64,000 nt of DNA from Streptomyces venezuelae (GCF_008642375.1 NZ_CP029194.1:6938501-7002500), one strand, 5' to 3'. Positions 35,595 to 44,314 are shown, counted from the stretch's first letter. Notes: a model not told the origin generated them from the sequence alone. Numbers and translations: made by a program.

Positions 35595-35888
35595 ATGGGT
35601 AGGCTCGGCCCCACCGAGATCATTCTCATTCTCGTCGTCATCATTCTCCTGTTCGGCGCCAAGAAGCTCCCGGACATGGCCCGCTCGCTGGGCAAGTCGG
35701 CCCGCATCCTCAAGAGCGAGGCCAAGGCGATGAAGTCGGACGACCAGCAGAGCGCGCCCGCCGACCCGCCGCACGCCGGAACCGGAGCGCAGGACCAGCA
35801 GCCCGCGCCGCGCACGATCCAGGCCGCTCCCGGAGACGTGACCAGCTCGCGTCCGGTGACCGAGCCCTCGGACACCACCAAGCGCTGA
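35595..35888 (+). CDS. tatA: Sec-independent translocase subunit TatA
   Basis: A 97-residue TatA/E protein: short N-terminus GRLGPTEIILILVVIILLFGAKKLPDMARSLGKSARILK contains the membrane helix, the Phe-Gly hinge and the amphipathic helix. The remaining 50 residues are a polar tail. AAGAAGG precedes the ATG. With TatC (59 nt downstream) it forms the pathway that exports folded, twin-arginine proteins. Confidence 0.95.
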   Translation: MGRLGPTEIILILVVIILLFGAKKLPDMARSLGKSARILKSEAKAMKSDDQQSAPADPPHAGTGAQDQQPAPRTIQAAPGDVTSSRPVTEPSDTTKR

Positions 35889-35947
35889 CCCGGTCCGCCG
35901 CGGCCGCCGCACCGTGCGGCGGCTGCCGCACGAGATGAGGACGTGGG

Positions 35948-36901
35948 TTGCCCAAGTCTGCCCGCAAGCAGGAGAAGGATCCCGAGGGCCGTATGCCCCT
36001 CGTGGAGCACCTGCGTGAACTCCGCAACCGACTGGCGAAGGGGCTCATCGCCATCACGGCGGTGACGATCGTCGCCCTCGTGTACAGCGAGGAACTGCTG
36101 CAGTTCCTGTCGCAGTCGGTGCCCAAATGCCCAGAAGGCGTCACCAGCGACGGCGGAAACTGCGCGGTCGTCACCTTCAACACGCTGATGGCCCCCTTCA
36201 GCACGACGATCCAGGTGTCCCTGACGGCGGGCCTCGTCCTCGCCAGTCCCGTCTGGCTCTACCAGCTGTGGGCCTTCGTCGCGCCCGGGCTGCACAAGAG
36301 CGAGAAGAAGTACACGTACGCCTTCGTCGGCGCGGCCGTGCCGCTCTTCGGCGCCGGCGCCTACCTCGCGTACCTCATTCTCCCCGTCAGCGTGAAGGTC
36401 CTCATCAGCCTCACGCCCGGCGGCTCCGCGAACCTCCTGGCGCTGAACGACGTCCTCGACTTCACCCTGCGCATGGTGCTCGTCTTCGGCCTGGCCTTCG
36501 AGCTCCCGCTGGTCCTGGTGATGCTCAACCTCACCGGTGTCCTCACCGGTCGCCGCATGGCCGGCTGGTGGCGCGGCGTGATCATGGGCGTCTTCGTCTT
36601 CGGCGCCGTCATCACCCCCACCACCGACCCGGTCGGCATGATCGCCCTCGCGGGACCCATCACGATCCTGTACTTCGGGGCCGTCGGCTTCTCGCTCCTG
36701 AACGACCGGCGCCGCAACCGGAAGAACCCCGACGCCGCACTCGACGACGACGAGGCCTCCGTCCTCGACCTCACGCCCGAGGCAGTGGACGCCGTCGAAC
36801 CCGTCCCCGCCGCACGGGCCCTGCCCGGGCAGGCCACCGGACCGGGAGAGACCGGGGGAGCCGCAGCGCACCGGCTCAACGGTTACGACGACATCACCTG
36901 A
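35948..36901 (+). CDS. tatC: Sec-independent translocase subunit TatC
   Basis: A 317-residue protein with the six-helix TatC core (GRMPLVEHLRELRNRLAKGL N-terminal signature that binds the twin-arginine signal, AFVAPGLHKSEKKYTYAFV loop and the ITPTTDPVGMIALAGPI segment). It starts at an unusual TTG preceded by GAGGACG; no other in-frame start fits the conserved N-terminus. The acidic cytoplasmic tail of about 65 residues is longer than in E. coli. Confidence 0.95.
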   Translation: MPKSARKQEKDPEGRMPLVEHLRELRNRLAKGLIAITAVTIVALVYSEELLQFLSQSVPKCPEGVTSDGGNCAVVTFNTLMAPFSTTIQVSLTAGLVLASPVWLYQLWAFVAPGLHKSEKKYTYAFVGAAVPLFGAGAYLAYLILPVSVKVLISLTPGGSANLLALNDVLDFTLRMVLVFGLAFELPLVLVMLNLTGVLTGRRMAGWWRGVIMGVFVFGAVITPTTDPVGMIALAGPITILYFGAVGFSLLNDRRRNRKNPDAALDDDEASVLDLTPEAVDAVEPVPAARALPGQATGPGETGGAAAHRLNGYDDIT

Positions 36902-36908
36902 TCGTGCA

Positions 36909-36939
36909 GCGTCCCCCCGGACCCGGTCCGGGGGGACGC
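36909..36939 (+). terminator. Terminator after tatC
   Basis: A perfect 14-bp stem (36909-36922 with 36926-36939, arm GCGTCCCCCCGGAC) with a 3-nt loop starts 7 nt after the tatC stop. Confidence 0.85.
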
Positions 36940-37069
36940 CTGCATGACCAGCGAGATCCCTCCTCGGCCCTGCGCTTCGCGGCCTCGCACACGGCCCGTC
37001 GGGCCCTCGGAGCATTGCCCCGATAAAGATCGCGTCACTGTCAGAGGTGGCGGGTAGGCTCGACACAAG

Positions 37070-39895
37070 ATGACAGAGGACCTCACACCTTCCGAGGCGT
37101 ACGCGGCCGCCCTCGCCCGAAACGCCGAGCAGGCCACCGCGCTGTACCCCTTCCGCGAGCTGTACGACTTCGATCTGGACCCCTTCCAGATCGAGGCGTG
37201 CAAGGCCCTCGAAGCGGGCAAGGGCGTGCTCGTCGCCGCGCCCACGGGCTCCGGCAAGACCATCGTCGGCGAGTTCGCCGTCCATCTCGCCCTCAGCCAG
37301 GGCCGCAAGTGCTTCTACACGACACCCATCAAGGCGCTGTCGAACCAGAAGTTCGCCGACCTCGTCAAGCGGTACGGCGCGGAGAAGGTCGGCCTGCTCA
37401 CCGGCGACAACAGCGTCAACGGCGATGCGCCGATCGTCGTCATGACCACCGAAGTCCTCCGCAACATGCTGTACGCGGGGTCCCAGGCCCTCTCCGGCCT
37501 CGGCTACGTCGTCATGGACGAGGTGCACTACCTCTCCGACCGCTTCCGCGGCGCCGTCTGGGAGGAAGTGATCATCCACCTCCCCGAATCCGTCACGCTG
37601 GTCTCACTCTCCGCGACCGTGTCCAACGCCGAGGAGTTCGGCGACTGGCTCGACACCGTCCGCGGCGACACCGAGGTCATCGTCTCGGAGAGCCGTCCCG
37701 TGCCCCTCTGGCAGCACGTCCTGGCCGGACGCCGGATGTACGACCTCTTCGAGGAGGAGACCGACCACGGCGGCCGCGGCTCCGCCCGCCGCGAGGTCAA
37801 CCCCGACCTCGTCCGCCTGGCCCGCACCGAGAACTCGACGTACAACCCGCGTGACCGGCGCCGCGGCAAGATGGTCCGCGAGGCCGACCGCGAGCGCGAG
37901 CGCCGCCAGCGTTCCCGCATCTGGACGCCGGGCCGCCCCGAGGTCATCGACCGCCTCGACGCCGAGGGGCTGCTGCCCGCCATCACCTTCATCTTCAGCC
38001 GCGCCGGCTGCGAGGCCGCGGTCCAGCAGTGTCTCCACGCCGGGCTCCGCCTCAACAACGAGGAAGGACGCCAGCGCGTCCGCGAGATCGTCGAGGAGCG
38101 GACCGCCTCCATCCCGGCAGAAGACCTCCACGTCCTCGGCTACTACGAATGGCTCGAAGCGCTGGAGCGGGGCATCGCCGCCCACCACGCCGGCATGCTC
38201 CCCACCTTCAAGGAGGTCGTCGAAGAGCTCTTCGTCCGTGGCCTCGTGAAGGCCGTCTTCGCCACCGAGACCCTCGCCCTCGGCATCAACATGCCCGCGC
38301 GCTCGGTCGTCCTGGAGAAGCTCGTCAAGTGGAACGGCGAGCAGCACGCCGACATCACCCCCGGCGAGTACACCCAGCTCACCGGCCGTGCCGGCCGCCG
38401 CGGCATCGACGTCGAAGGCCACGCCGTGGTCCTCTGGCAGCGCGGCTTCGACCCCGGCCACCTCGCCGGACTCGCGGGCACGCGCACGTACCCGCTGCGC
38501 TCCAGCTTCCGGCCCTCGTACAACATGGCGGTCAACCTCGTCGACCAGTTCGGCCGGCACCGCTCCCGCGAGCTCCTGGAGACCTCCTTCGCGCAGTTCC
38601 AGGCCGACCGCTCCGTCGTGGGCATCTCGCGCCAGGTCCAGAAGAACGAGGAGGGCCTGGAGGGCTACCGCGAGGGCATGACCTGCCACCTCGGAAACTT
38701 CGAGGAGTACGCGCGGCTCCGCCGCGACCTCAAGGACCGCGAGACGGAACTGGCCCGGCAGGGCGCCGCCCAGCGGCGCGCCCAGGCCGCCGGCTCGCTG
38801 GAGAAGCTCAAGCCGGGCGACATCATCCACGTCCCCACCGGCAAGTTCGCGGGCCTCGCCCTCGTCCTCGACCCCGGCATCCCCGCGGGCCGGACCAACG
38901 GGCACCGCGGCTTCGAGCACCACGACGGACCCCGGCCCCTCGTCCTCACCGCCGAGCGGCAGGTCAAGAGGCTCGCCTCCATCGACTTCCCGGTCCCCGT
39001 CGAGGCGCTCGACCGCATGCGGATCCCCAAGTCCTTCAACCCGCGCTCGCCGCAGTCCCGCAGGGACCTGGCCTCCGCACTGCGGACCAAGGCCGGACAC
39101 GTCCACCCCGAGCGCCATCACAAGCAGCGTGCGGCCGCCGCCGACGACCGCGAGATCGCCCGGCTGCGCACCGCGCTGCGCGCGCATCCCTGCCACGGCT
39201 GCGACGAGCGCGAGGACCACGCCCGCTGGGCCGAGCGCTACCACCGCCTCCAGCGCGACACCCAGCAGCTGGAGCGGCGCATCGAGGGCCGTACCAACAC
39301 GATCGCCCGGACCTTCGACCGGATCGTCGCGCTCCTCACCGAGCTCGACTACCTGCGGGGCGACGAGGTCACGGACAACGGCAAGCGGCTGGCCCGGCTC
39401 TACGGCGAGCTCGACCTGCTGGCGAGCGAATGCCTCCGGGACCGCGTCTGGGAGGGGCTCACCCCTGCCGAACTCGCCGCCTGCGTCTCGGCCCTGGTGT
39501 TCGAGTCGCGCCAGGCCGACGACGCCGTCGCGCCGAAGCTGCCCACGGGCAACGCGAAGGCGGCGCTCGGCGAGATGGTCCGGATCTGGGGGCGTCTCGA
39601 CGCCCTCGAGGAGGAGTTCAAGATCAACCAGGCGGAGGGGGTCGGCCAGCGCGAGCCCGACCTCGGCTTCGCCTGGGCCGCCTACCAGTGGGCGTCCGAC
39701 AAGAGCCTCGACGAGGTGCTCCGCGAGGCGGACATGCCCGCCGGCGACTTCGTCCGCTGGTGCAAGCAGGTCATCGACGTCCTCGGACAGATCGCCGCCG
39801 CGGCGCCCAAGGAGAACAGCACGGTCTCCAAGAACGCCCGCAAGGCCGTCGAAGCGCTGCTGCGGGGTGTCGTCGCCTACAGCTCGGTGGGCTGA
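37070..39895 (+). CDS. Mtr4/Ski2-like DEAD/DEAH-box RNA helicase
   Basis: A 941-residue superfamily 2 helicase of the Ski2-like type (HelY in mycobacteria). The order is Walker A APTGSGKT (residues 57-64), motif Ia TTPIKALSNQK, motif II VMDEVHYLSDR, motif III SLSATVSN, and in the second RecA domain FATETLALGINMPARSVV and QLTGRAGRRGIDVEGH. The C-terminal third is the winged-helix and ratchet (DSHCT) domain. The likely role is RNA processing or decay. It lies downstream of tatC behind a terminator and so has its own promoter. Confidence 0.94.
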   Translation: MTEDLTPSEAYAAALARNAEQATALYPFRELYDFDLDPFQIEACKALEAGKGVLVAAPTGSGKTIVGEFAVHLALSQGRKCFYTTPIKALSNQKFADLVKRYGAEKVGLLTGDNSVNGDAPIVVMTTEVLRNMLYAGSQALSGLGYVVMDEVHYLSDRFRGAVWEEVIIHLPESVTLVSLSATVSNAEEFGDWLDTVRGDTEVIVSESRPVPLWQHVLAGRRMYDLFEEETDHGGRGSARREVNPDLVRLARTENSTYNPRDRRRGKMVREADRERERRQRSRIWTPGRPEVIDRLDAEGLLPAITFIFSRAGCEAAVQQCLHAGLRLNNEEGRQRVREIVEERTASIPAEDLHVLGYYEWLEALERGIAAHHAGMLPTFKEVVEELFVRGLVKAVFATETLALGINMPARSVVLEKLVKWNGEQHADITPGEYTQLTGRAGRRGIDVEGHAVVLWQRGFDPGHLAGLAGTRTYPLRSSFRPSYNMAVNLVDQFGRHRSRELLETSFAQFQADRSVVGISRQVQKNEEGLEGYREGMTCHLGNFEEYARLRRDLKDRETELARQGAAQRRAQAAGSLEKLKPGDIIHVPTGKFAGLALVLDPGIPAGRTNGHRGFEHHDGPRPLVLTAERQVKRLASIDFPVPVEALDRMRIPKSFNPRSPQSRRDLASALRTKAGHVHPERHHKQRAAAADDREIARLRTALRAHPCHGCDEREDHARWAERYHRLQRDTQQLERRIEGRTNTIARTFDRIVALLTELDYLRGDEVTDNGKRLARLYGELDLLASECLRDRVWEGLTPAELAACVSALVFESRQADDAVAPKLPTGNAKAALGEMVRIWGRLDALEEEFKINQAEGVGQREPDLGFAWAAYQWASDKSLDEVLREADMPAGDFVRWCKQVIDVLGQIAAAAPKENSTVSKNARKAVEALLRGVVAYSSVG

Positions 39896-39913
39896 CCCTT
39901 CCGGTTCTCTTCA

Positions 39914-39951
39914 GACAGGTGCCCGTGGCGATCAGGCCACGGGCACCTGTC
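39914..39951 (+). terminator. Terminator after the helicase gene
   Basis: A 15-bp perfect stem (39915-39929 with 39936-39950, arm ACAGGTGCCCGTGGC) extended by one G-C pair begins 19 nt after the helicase stop. Confidence 0.85.
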
Positions 39952-39973
39952 GTTCCGTCCCCTGTGCGCGGGG

Positions 39974-39996
39974 TTGTCCACAGGGCGTTGTCCACA
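39974..39996 (+). promoter_or_regulatory. Two perfect DnaA boxes in direct orientation
   Basis: TTGTCCACA occurs at 39974-39982 and again at 39988-39996, 14 bp apart, inside a direct GTTGTCCACAGGG repeat. This nonamer is the preferred Streptomyces DnaA box. The pair sits alone between the helicase terminator and the P450 gene, so it is a regulatory or DnaA-titration site rather than an origin. Confidence 0.65.
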
Positions 39997-40071
39997 GGGG
40001 TGGCGCCCGGGTGGACCCTTCCGCTTGCATGGACTCGCACACGGGGAAGGCCAGTTGGGGAGGGGACGCAC

Positions 40072-41466
40072 ATGACCACGCAAGCCGGTCAGGACGCCGA
40101 GGCAAGCGGCGACACGGCACAGCCGACGCCGGAGATCGTCGACGGCCCCCGCGGAATGCCCCTCCTCGGGAACCTGCCCGCCTTCGGCAAGGACCCCCTC
40201 GCCTTCTTCGAACAGCTGCGGGAGCGCGGTGACTTCGTCCGCTGGCGCTTCGGCCGCGGCCCCGCCCTCTTCATCGCCCACCCCGACACCGTGGGCGAAC
40301 TCCTCACCGAGGTCGAGCGCACCTTCGACCAGCCCGACCTCGGCATCGCCTTCCGCACCCTCCTCGGGAACGGGGTGGTCGTCGCCAAGGGCGCCGACTG
40401 GCGGCGCAAGCGATCCCTCGTCCAGCCCTCCGTCCGCCCCAAGCAGGTCCGGTCCTACGCGGCGACCATGACGGAATGCGCCGTCGCGCTCGCCGACCGG
40501 TGGAGCGACGGACAGCCCATCGACATCAAGAGGGAGATGGCGGCCCTCACCCAACTCATCGCCGTCCGCACCATCTTCGGCGTCGACACCGCCGCCGACG
40601 CCGAGGCCATCGGCCGGGCCATGGACATCGCCCAGCAGGAGATCGGCGCCGAGTTCAGCGGCATCGGAGCGCTCCTGCCCGACTGGGTCCCCACGCCCGG
40701 CCGCGCCCGCATCAAGCGCGCCACCGCCGTCATCGACGCGGAGGTCTCCCGCGTCGTCTCCCGGCACCGTGACGGCGACACCGAGCGCCCGGACCTCCTC
40801 AGCCGCCTGCTCGCCGCCCGGGACGAGACCGGGGCCCGGCTCTCCGACCAGGAGATACGGGACGAGACCGTCACCCTCTACATCGGGGGCCACGAGACGA
40901 CCAGTTCGACCCTCGTCTGGGCCTGGTACCTGCTCTCCCGCAACCCGCGGGTCCGCGAGGCCCTCGCCGAGGAACTCGACCGGGTCCTCGCCGACCACGA
41001 ACCCGGCTACGACGACTACGCGTCCCTCCCGTACACCCAGGCCGTCGTCAAGGAGACCCTCCGTCTCTACCCGACGATCTGGCTCATCACCGGGATCGCC
41101 AAGGAGGGCGCCACCCTCGGCGGCAGGCCGGTCCCCGTCGGCACCCGCGTCTGGTCCAGCCAGTGGGCCACGCAGCGCGACCCCCGTTGGTACGGCGACG
41201 CCGAGGCCTTCCGCCCCGAGCGGTGGCTCACCACCGAGGACGGCCTGCCCGCCGAGGACATACCGGAGTACGCCTGGTTCCCGTTCGGCGGCGGCCCCCG
41301 CGTCTGCCTCGGCACCCGCTTTGCCCTCGTCGAAGCCGTCCTGGTGCTGGCCGTCCTCGCCCGCCGCTTCGAGCTGGAGCTCTACACCAGGGACATACGC
41401 CCGGTCCCGAGCCTCACCCTCCAGCCGGACCGCGAGGTCATCGCCATGGTCCAGGCCCGGCGCTGA
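40072..41466 (+). CDS. Cytochrome P450
   Basis: A 464-residue soluble heme monooxygenase. The heme ligand is Cys412 in FPFGGGPRVCLGTRFAL; the I-helix oxygen site is IGGHETTSST, the ExxR motif ETLR, and the PERF-like region RPERW. The AWFPFGGGPRVC form and the length resemble the branch containing CYP102-like and terpene-type P450s rather than the typical 400-residue Streptomyces enzymes. GGGGAGGGG precedes the ATG. No ferredoxin or biosynthetic gene is adjacent, so the substrate cannot be predicted. DnaA boxes lie 76-98 bp upstream of the start. Confidence 0.94.
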   Translation: MTTQAGQDAEASGDTAQPTPEIVDGPRGMPLLGNLPAFGKDPLAFFEQLRERGDFVRWRFGRGPALFIAHPDTVGELLTEVERTFDQPDLGIAFRTLLGNGVVVAKGADWRRKRSLVQPSVRPKQVRSYAATMTECAVALADRWSDGQPIDIKREMAALTQLIAVRTIFGVDTAADAEAIGRAMDIAQQEIGAEFSGIGALLPDWVPTPGRARIKRATAVIDAEVSRVVSRHRDGDTERPDLLSRLLAARDETGARLSDQEIRDETVTLYIGGHETTSSTLVWAWYLLSRNPRVREALAEELDRVLADHEPGYDDYASLPYTQAVVKETLRLYPTIWLITGIAKEGATLGGRPVPVGTRVWSSQWATQRDPRWYGDAEAFRPERWLTTEDGLPAEDIPEYAWFPFGGGPRVCLGTRFALVEAVLVLAVLARRFELELYTRDIRPVPSLTLQPDREVIAMVQARR

Positions 41467-42072
41467 CGCCTCGACGGGGGCCGGGGGTGGGGGCGGGAGC
41501 GACGGCGTGGGACCGGATCGCGCCGCTGACGCCGGTCGATCCGGTCCGCAGCCGACGGTGGGCCGACCGCCGCCGTAGCTGCCGAGGTGGGCAGGCGATC
41601 GGAGGCTTCGTCTCGGATGGCCGTGCCCCGCGCGGAGCACGGCCATCCATGGGGCATCGCGCTGGAAGACGCGGACTGCCCGGTCCCTGTTTCATGGTGC
41701 AGCCACGACGCCAGGGGCTCCGGCCGAAGGGGCAGGAGTCAGCGTTGTAGGGAGAGTGGCATTGATGGCGCCTCTTCCGCAACGCTCTACGGACGAAAGT
41801 GAATCAATTTAGCCCTCTGCACTCGGCTGACCAGGGAGTTTCCGCGGTTCACGAAACGTCAATGGGGCGCTATGTCTGAAATTGGGACTCCTCGCGTGAA
41901 CAACTAGGAATCAACGCGCTGATCTGCGATGGAGCGGATTGTGGGCAGCGGATTGCCAGTGAGAGGATCTGGAAAGTCGGCGGTCAGGACTGGAAGCCTC
42001 CGCCGACGAAATAGGTGCAGCCCCGATTCACGTGCCGGCTCGACGGCCGGCCGCCAGACCACAGGAGATGCG
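41467..42072. other. 606-bp region without a convincing gene; left edge of an accessory stretch
   Basis: No supported gene is present. After two hairpins (41510-41547 and 41615-41648) the sequence becomes more AT-rich from about 41740. Open frames here lack the high third-position GC bias of Streptomyces genes and ribosome sites. No tRNA was recognised. Confidence 0.6.
41510..41547 (+). terminator. Terminator after the P450 gene
   Basis: Arms GGACCGGATCG (41510-41520) and CGATCCGGTCC (41537-41547) are perfect over 11 bp, 44 nt after the P450 stop. A second 12-bp hairpin (41615-41626 with 41637-41648) follows. Confidence 0.7.
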
Positions 42073-42279
42073 TTGCGTACGATCAGTTCCGTGTTACATC
42101 CCCGGCCCGGTGGGTCGGTCACCGCTGTTGAGGCCGTCATCATCGTGGTGGTGGTGACCTGCGCGGCAGTCATGACCACGGTTGGCTTTCCTGCCTTCGG
42201 TGTAGTCGAGCTGCTCGCGGCAGCTCTCTACCTCGCCTGTCGGGTTCTGGCCACTCTGCGTCACCCCGTCCAGGCATAA
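42073..42279 (+). CDS. Small membrane protein with a TTA codon, upstream of the XRE regulator
   Basis: A 68-residue protein with two hydrophobic segments (AVIIVVVVTCAAVMTTVGF and VVELLAAALYLACRVLA) and a basic end. The TTG at 42073 is chosen because GGAG lies 5 nt upstream; GTG 42091 is an alternative without a site. A TTA leucine codon lies at 42094-42096, so translation would need the bldA tRNA. It ends 17 nt before the XRE gene and is likely its partner. I do not recognise the family. Confidence 0.5.
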   Translation: MRTISSVLHPRPGGSVTAVEAVIIVVVVTCAAVMTTVGFPAFGVVELLAAALYLACRVLATLRHPVQA

Positions 42280-42296
42280 CCGGTGCCAGCCGGCAT

Positions 42297-43313
42297 GTGA
42301 TGGGACGGCAAGAGAGAGCCGTCGCAGCAGGTACGCGTCAGTCCGAGGCGCTGGCCCGGTGGCTACGGCACCAGCGTCAGCGACTCGGGCTGACCTACGC
42401 GGAGATGGCATTCAAGATTGACGGCGAGGTGACGGCATCTGCTTTGTCGCGTGCGGCGAGCGGGCAGGGTGTTCCCTCGCGCCGAGTCGTTGAGGCTTAC
42501 GCGCAGGCGTGCGAAGCCGACATGGCCGAGGCTCGTCGGCTCTGGAAAGCCGCTCGGTGGGCCGCGCAACAAGATCCTCGAAAGCCCGCCGCGCCGGGTG
42601 ATGTACAGGACCGGCACCTGGCGGACAAAGTCGAGCAACTTGTCACGCACCCCGAGGTCCTCGAGGACTTCGCCCAAATGCGGCGGGCCATGATTCAACT
42701 GCGGGCCAGGGAAGGCCAACCTTCACTGGACGAACTGCAACGCAGAGCGGGTCGCGCGCCCGATGGCCGCCACCATCTCCTTCCCAAGAGCAGCCTCAGC
42801 TCCGTTCTGCACGGCCATTCGGTTCCCCTGAGGCGCCACATCACGGCCTTCACCCGTGCCCTCGGCCTCGGCGAGGGAAAGGTGGCTTTGTGGGAGCGGG
42901 CATGGGACCGGATTGAGGAACGTACCGCAGCGCAGGCCCCTCCTGAACGACGCCGTGCGCGAAATCGGAGCCACCCTTATCCAGCGGTCCCTGCTGACCA
43001 GCCTGTGCTCCTCAGAGGGTTCCTGATCGACGATGACGACATAGGGATCGGGACCGCGGCCATCGCGGCTGAGTCGGCAGTGCATGCTGCCTGGGCACTC
43101 GCTCCCGGTCTGGCACCGAGCGATCTCACACCACTACGCAGCCAAGGACTACTCCCTCAGGTATTCACTCCGACCCGCAGGCACACTGGTCCGCGCCTGG
43201 CGTTGCCGATCGCCGGCTACACGCGATCCGGCTTGCCCATCCGCGTACCACGAGCCCGCCCGTACGACAGGAGGTACGGGCTCGACAAACCGACCTTGCG
43301 CCTACGACGGTAA
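42297..43313 (+). CDS. XRE-type helix-turn-helix protein with two DNA-binding-like regions
   Basis: A 338-residue protein. The N-terminal region SEALARWLRHQRQRLGLTYAEMAFKIDGEVTASALSRAASG (about residues 16-56) is a lambda-repressor-like helix-turn-helix. A second helical repeat-like segment (SSLSSVLHGHSVPLRRHITAFTRALGLGEGKVALWERAW, about residues 163-201) looks like a degenerate copy. The start (GTG 42297 or ATG 42300) has no clear ribosome site. Codon use is relaxed (many CAA, GTT, ATT, AAA codons) compared with the core genes on either side, which suggests transfer. Function is presumably regulatory; the target is unknown. Confidence 0.75.
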   Translation: MMGRQERAVAAGTRQSEALARWLRHQRQRLGLTYAEMAFKIDGEVTASALSRAASGQGVPSRRVVEAYAQACEADMAEARRLWKAARWAAQQDPRKPAAPGDVQDRHLADKVEQLVTHPEVLEDFAQMRRAMIQLRAREGQPSLDELQRRAGRAPDGRHHLLPKSSLSSVLHGHSVPLRRHITAFTRALGLGEGKVALWERAWDRIEERTAAQAPPERRRARNRSHPYPAVPADQPVLLRGFLIDDDDIGIGTAAIAAESAVHAAWALAPGLAPSDLTPLRSQGLLPQVFTPTRRHTGPRLALPIAGYTRSGLPIRVPRARPYDRRYGLDKPTLRLRR

Positions 43314-43358
43314 CTTCGCGGAACAGCCCTGCCGCGACCGCCGTGCACACCGTCCGGA

Positions 43359-43386
43359 TCCTGCCCGCCGGCACAGGCGGGCAGGA
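43359..43386 (+). terminator. Hairpin after the XRE gene
   Basis: Arms TCCTGCCCGCC (43359-43369) and GGCGGGCAGGA (43376-43386) are perfect over 11 bp, 45 nt past the stop, with a 6-nt loop. Confidence 0.65.
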
Positions 43387-43532
43387 AGTGCGACGCGACG
43401 CCAGCAGACGGGATGTCGGCGTACGCACTTCTCCCCCCAGCTGTTTCCGAATCCTGGTGCGCCATGCCGGCTCCATGACGGACGAGGTAAATTCGCTGGT
43501 CAAGGCAGTGCTCGATCTGCAAAATCAGCAGA

Positions 43533-43931
43533 ATGCCGCATTTCTTGTGTGACCACTGCCGACATCCCCTCACCGGCCCAGTCACCAAGGTGAGATTGCC
43601 GCCGCCGGTCCCGATGTCGGAGATCCCGGGCGTCCGGACACGTCCGGCCCGGATGCCCCGCGGCACCTACGCCAGGAATTTTCAGGTATGCGATTTCGGC
43701 ATCGACGTCCCTGGCTTCACCGTGCACCCTGACGACGTGATCGGCACGGAACGGCACCCCGACATCATGCGATCGACCGGCTGCTGCCAGGGTCCTTCTG
43801 GCACCGATGGTCCGAACCTCGTCTGCATGGGCTGTGCAAGCGAGGTCGGCACCCGGCAGGCAGATTGCTATACCGACAACCAGGTGATCCTGGAGCCGCG
43901 CGCGGTATGCCTCTCTTTTGCCGACGACTGA
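43533..43931 (+). CDS. Cysteine-rich conserved hypothetical protein (zinc-ribbon-like)
   Basis: A 132-residue protein starting FLCDHCRHPL (a CxxC near the N-terminus) and containing the block GCCQGPSGTDGPNLVCMGCASEV followed by ADC, with a total of nine cysteines. Similar GCCGxxGxDGPN-CxCGxEVATExxDC blocks occur in uncharacterised Streptomyces proteins I have seen, which supports it as real, but no function is known. The ATG at 43533 has a poor ribosome site and overlaps the last codons of a short upstream frame (43478-43552, MTDEVNSLVKA), so translational coupling is possible. Codon use is mildly atypical. Confidence 0.65.
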   Translation: MPHFLCDHCRHPLTGPVTKVRLPPPVPMSEIPGVRTRPARMPRGTYARNFQVCDFGIDVPGFTVHPDDVIGTERHPDIMRSTGCCQGPSGTDGPNLVCMGCASEVGTRQADCYTDNQVILEPRAVCLSFADD

Positions 43932-43934
43932 TCA

Positions 43935-44060
43935 CCCGCCCCAGCAGGGCTCAACCCGTAGCCGACCTCGTCGATCACGAGGACGCCGGGCCGCAGGGGC
44001 GGCGACGCGGCTGCGCTCGCGCTGACCAGGTGGGCCGTGGCCGCCCGCCCGCTTGTCAGG
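43935..44060 (-). pseudogene. Remnant of an IstB-like transposition ATPase
   Basis: Reading the minus strand from about 44058, the frame gives SGRAATAHLVSASAAASPPL, then RPGVLVIDEVGYGLSPAG. VLVIDEVGY is the Walker B-type signature of IS21-family IstB helper proteins. Nothing upstream supplies the Walker A domain and the frame continues only a few residues past the motif, so this looks like a decayed fragment. No inverted repeats of an intact insertion element were found. Confidence 0.4.
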
Positions 44061-44071
44061 GAAGGACTGAC

Positions 44072-44314
44072 TCAGGGCCTTGACGTGGCGTCGACTGCCT
44101 TCACCCTGCAGGCCGAGCACCGTCCGGACCTCTTCGCGACGAACAGATGCCGATATGCCGTCACCTGGCGCTGAGGGATGCCACAGAGCGTCGCCCTGTC
44201 CGTCAGGGCGTGCTCCAGCGCAGGGCCAACCGTCTCCCGGCATGCGGTGAAGCCCGTCGGGGCAAGCCCGAACGTGAACTTGACGGATCGGAGACGGTGG
44301 CCAAGCTGCGACAT
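44072..44314 (-). CDS. Small hypothetical protein with four cysteines
   Basis: An 80-residue frame beginning MSQLGHRLRSVKFTFGLAP and containing CRETVGPALEHALTDRATLCG and a C-terminal CSAC pair. It lies 26 nt downstream of the ABA4-like gene on the same strand and could be its third cistron. The ribosome site is weak (GAGAG). The even composition and internal motif make it look genuine, but I cannot name the family; it may be confined to the accessory stretch. Confidence 0.5.
   Translation of the reverse strand: MSQLGHRLRSVKFTFGLAPTGFTACRETVGPALEHALTDRATLCGIPQRQVTAYRHLFVAKRSGRCSACRVKAVDATSRP

Noticed and set aside
39974..39996. Possible replication origin
   Set aside because: Only two DnaA boxes are present and no dnaA, dnaN or AT-rich unwinding element is nearby.
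41467..42072. Possible tRNA gene as an integration site for the accessory stretch
   Set aside because: No cloverleaf or T-loop GGTTCGAATC-type sequence was seen in this gap.
43343..43477. Upstream half of a 69-codon frame before the cysteine-rich gene
   Set aside because: It runs through the XRE terminator hairpin and lacks a start site; only its last 25 codons are kept as a possible leader.
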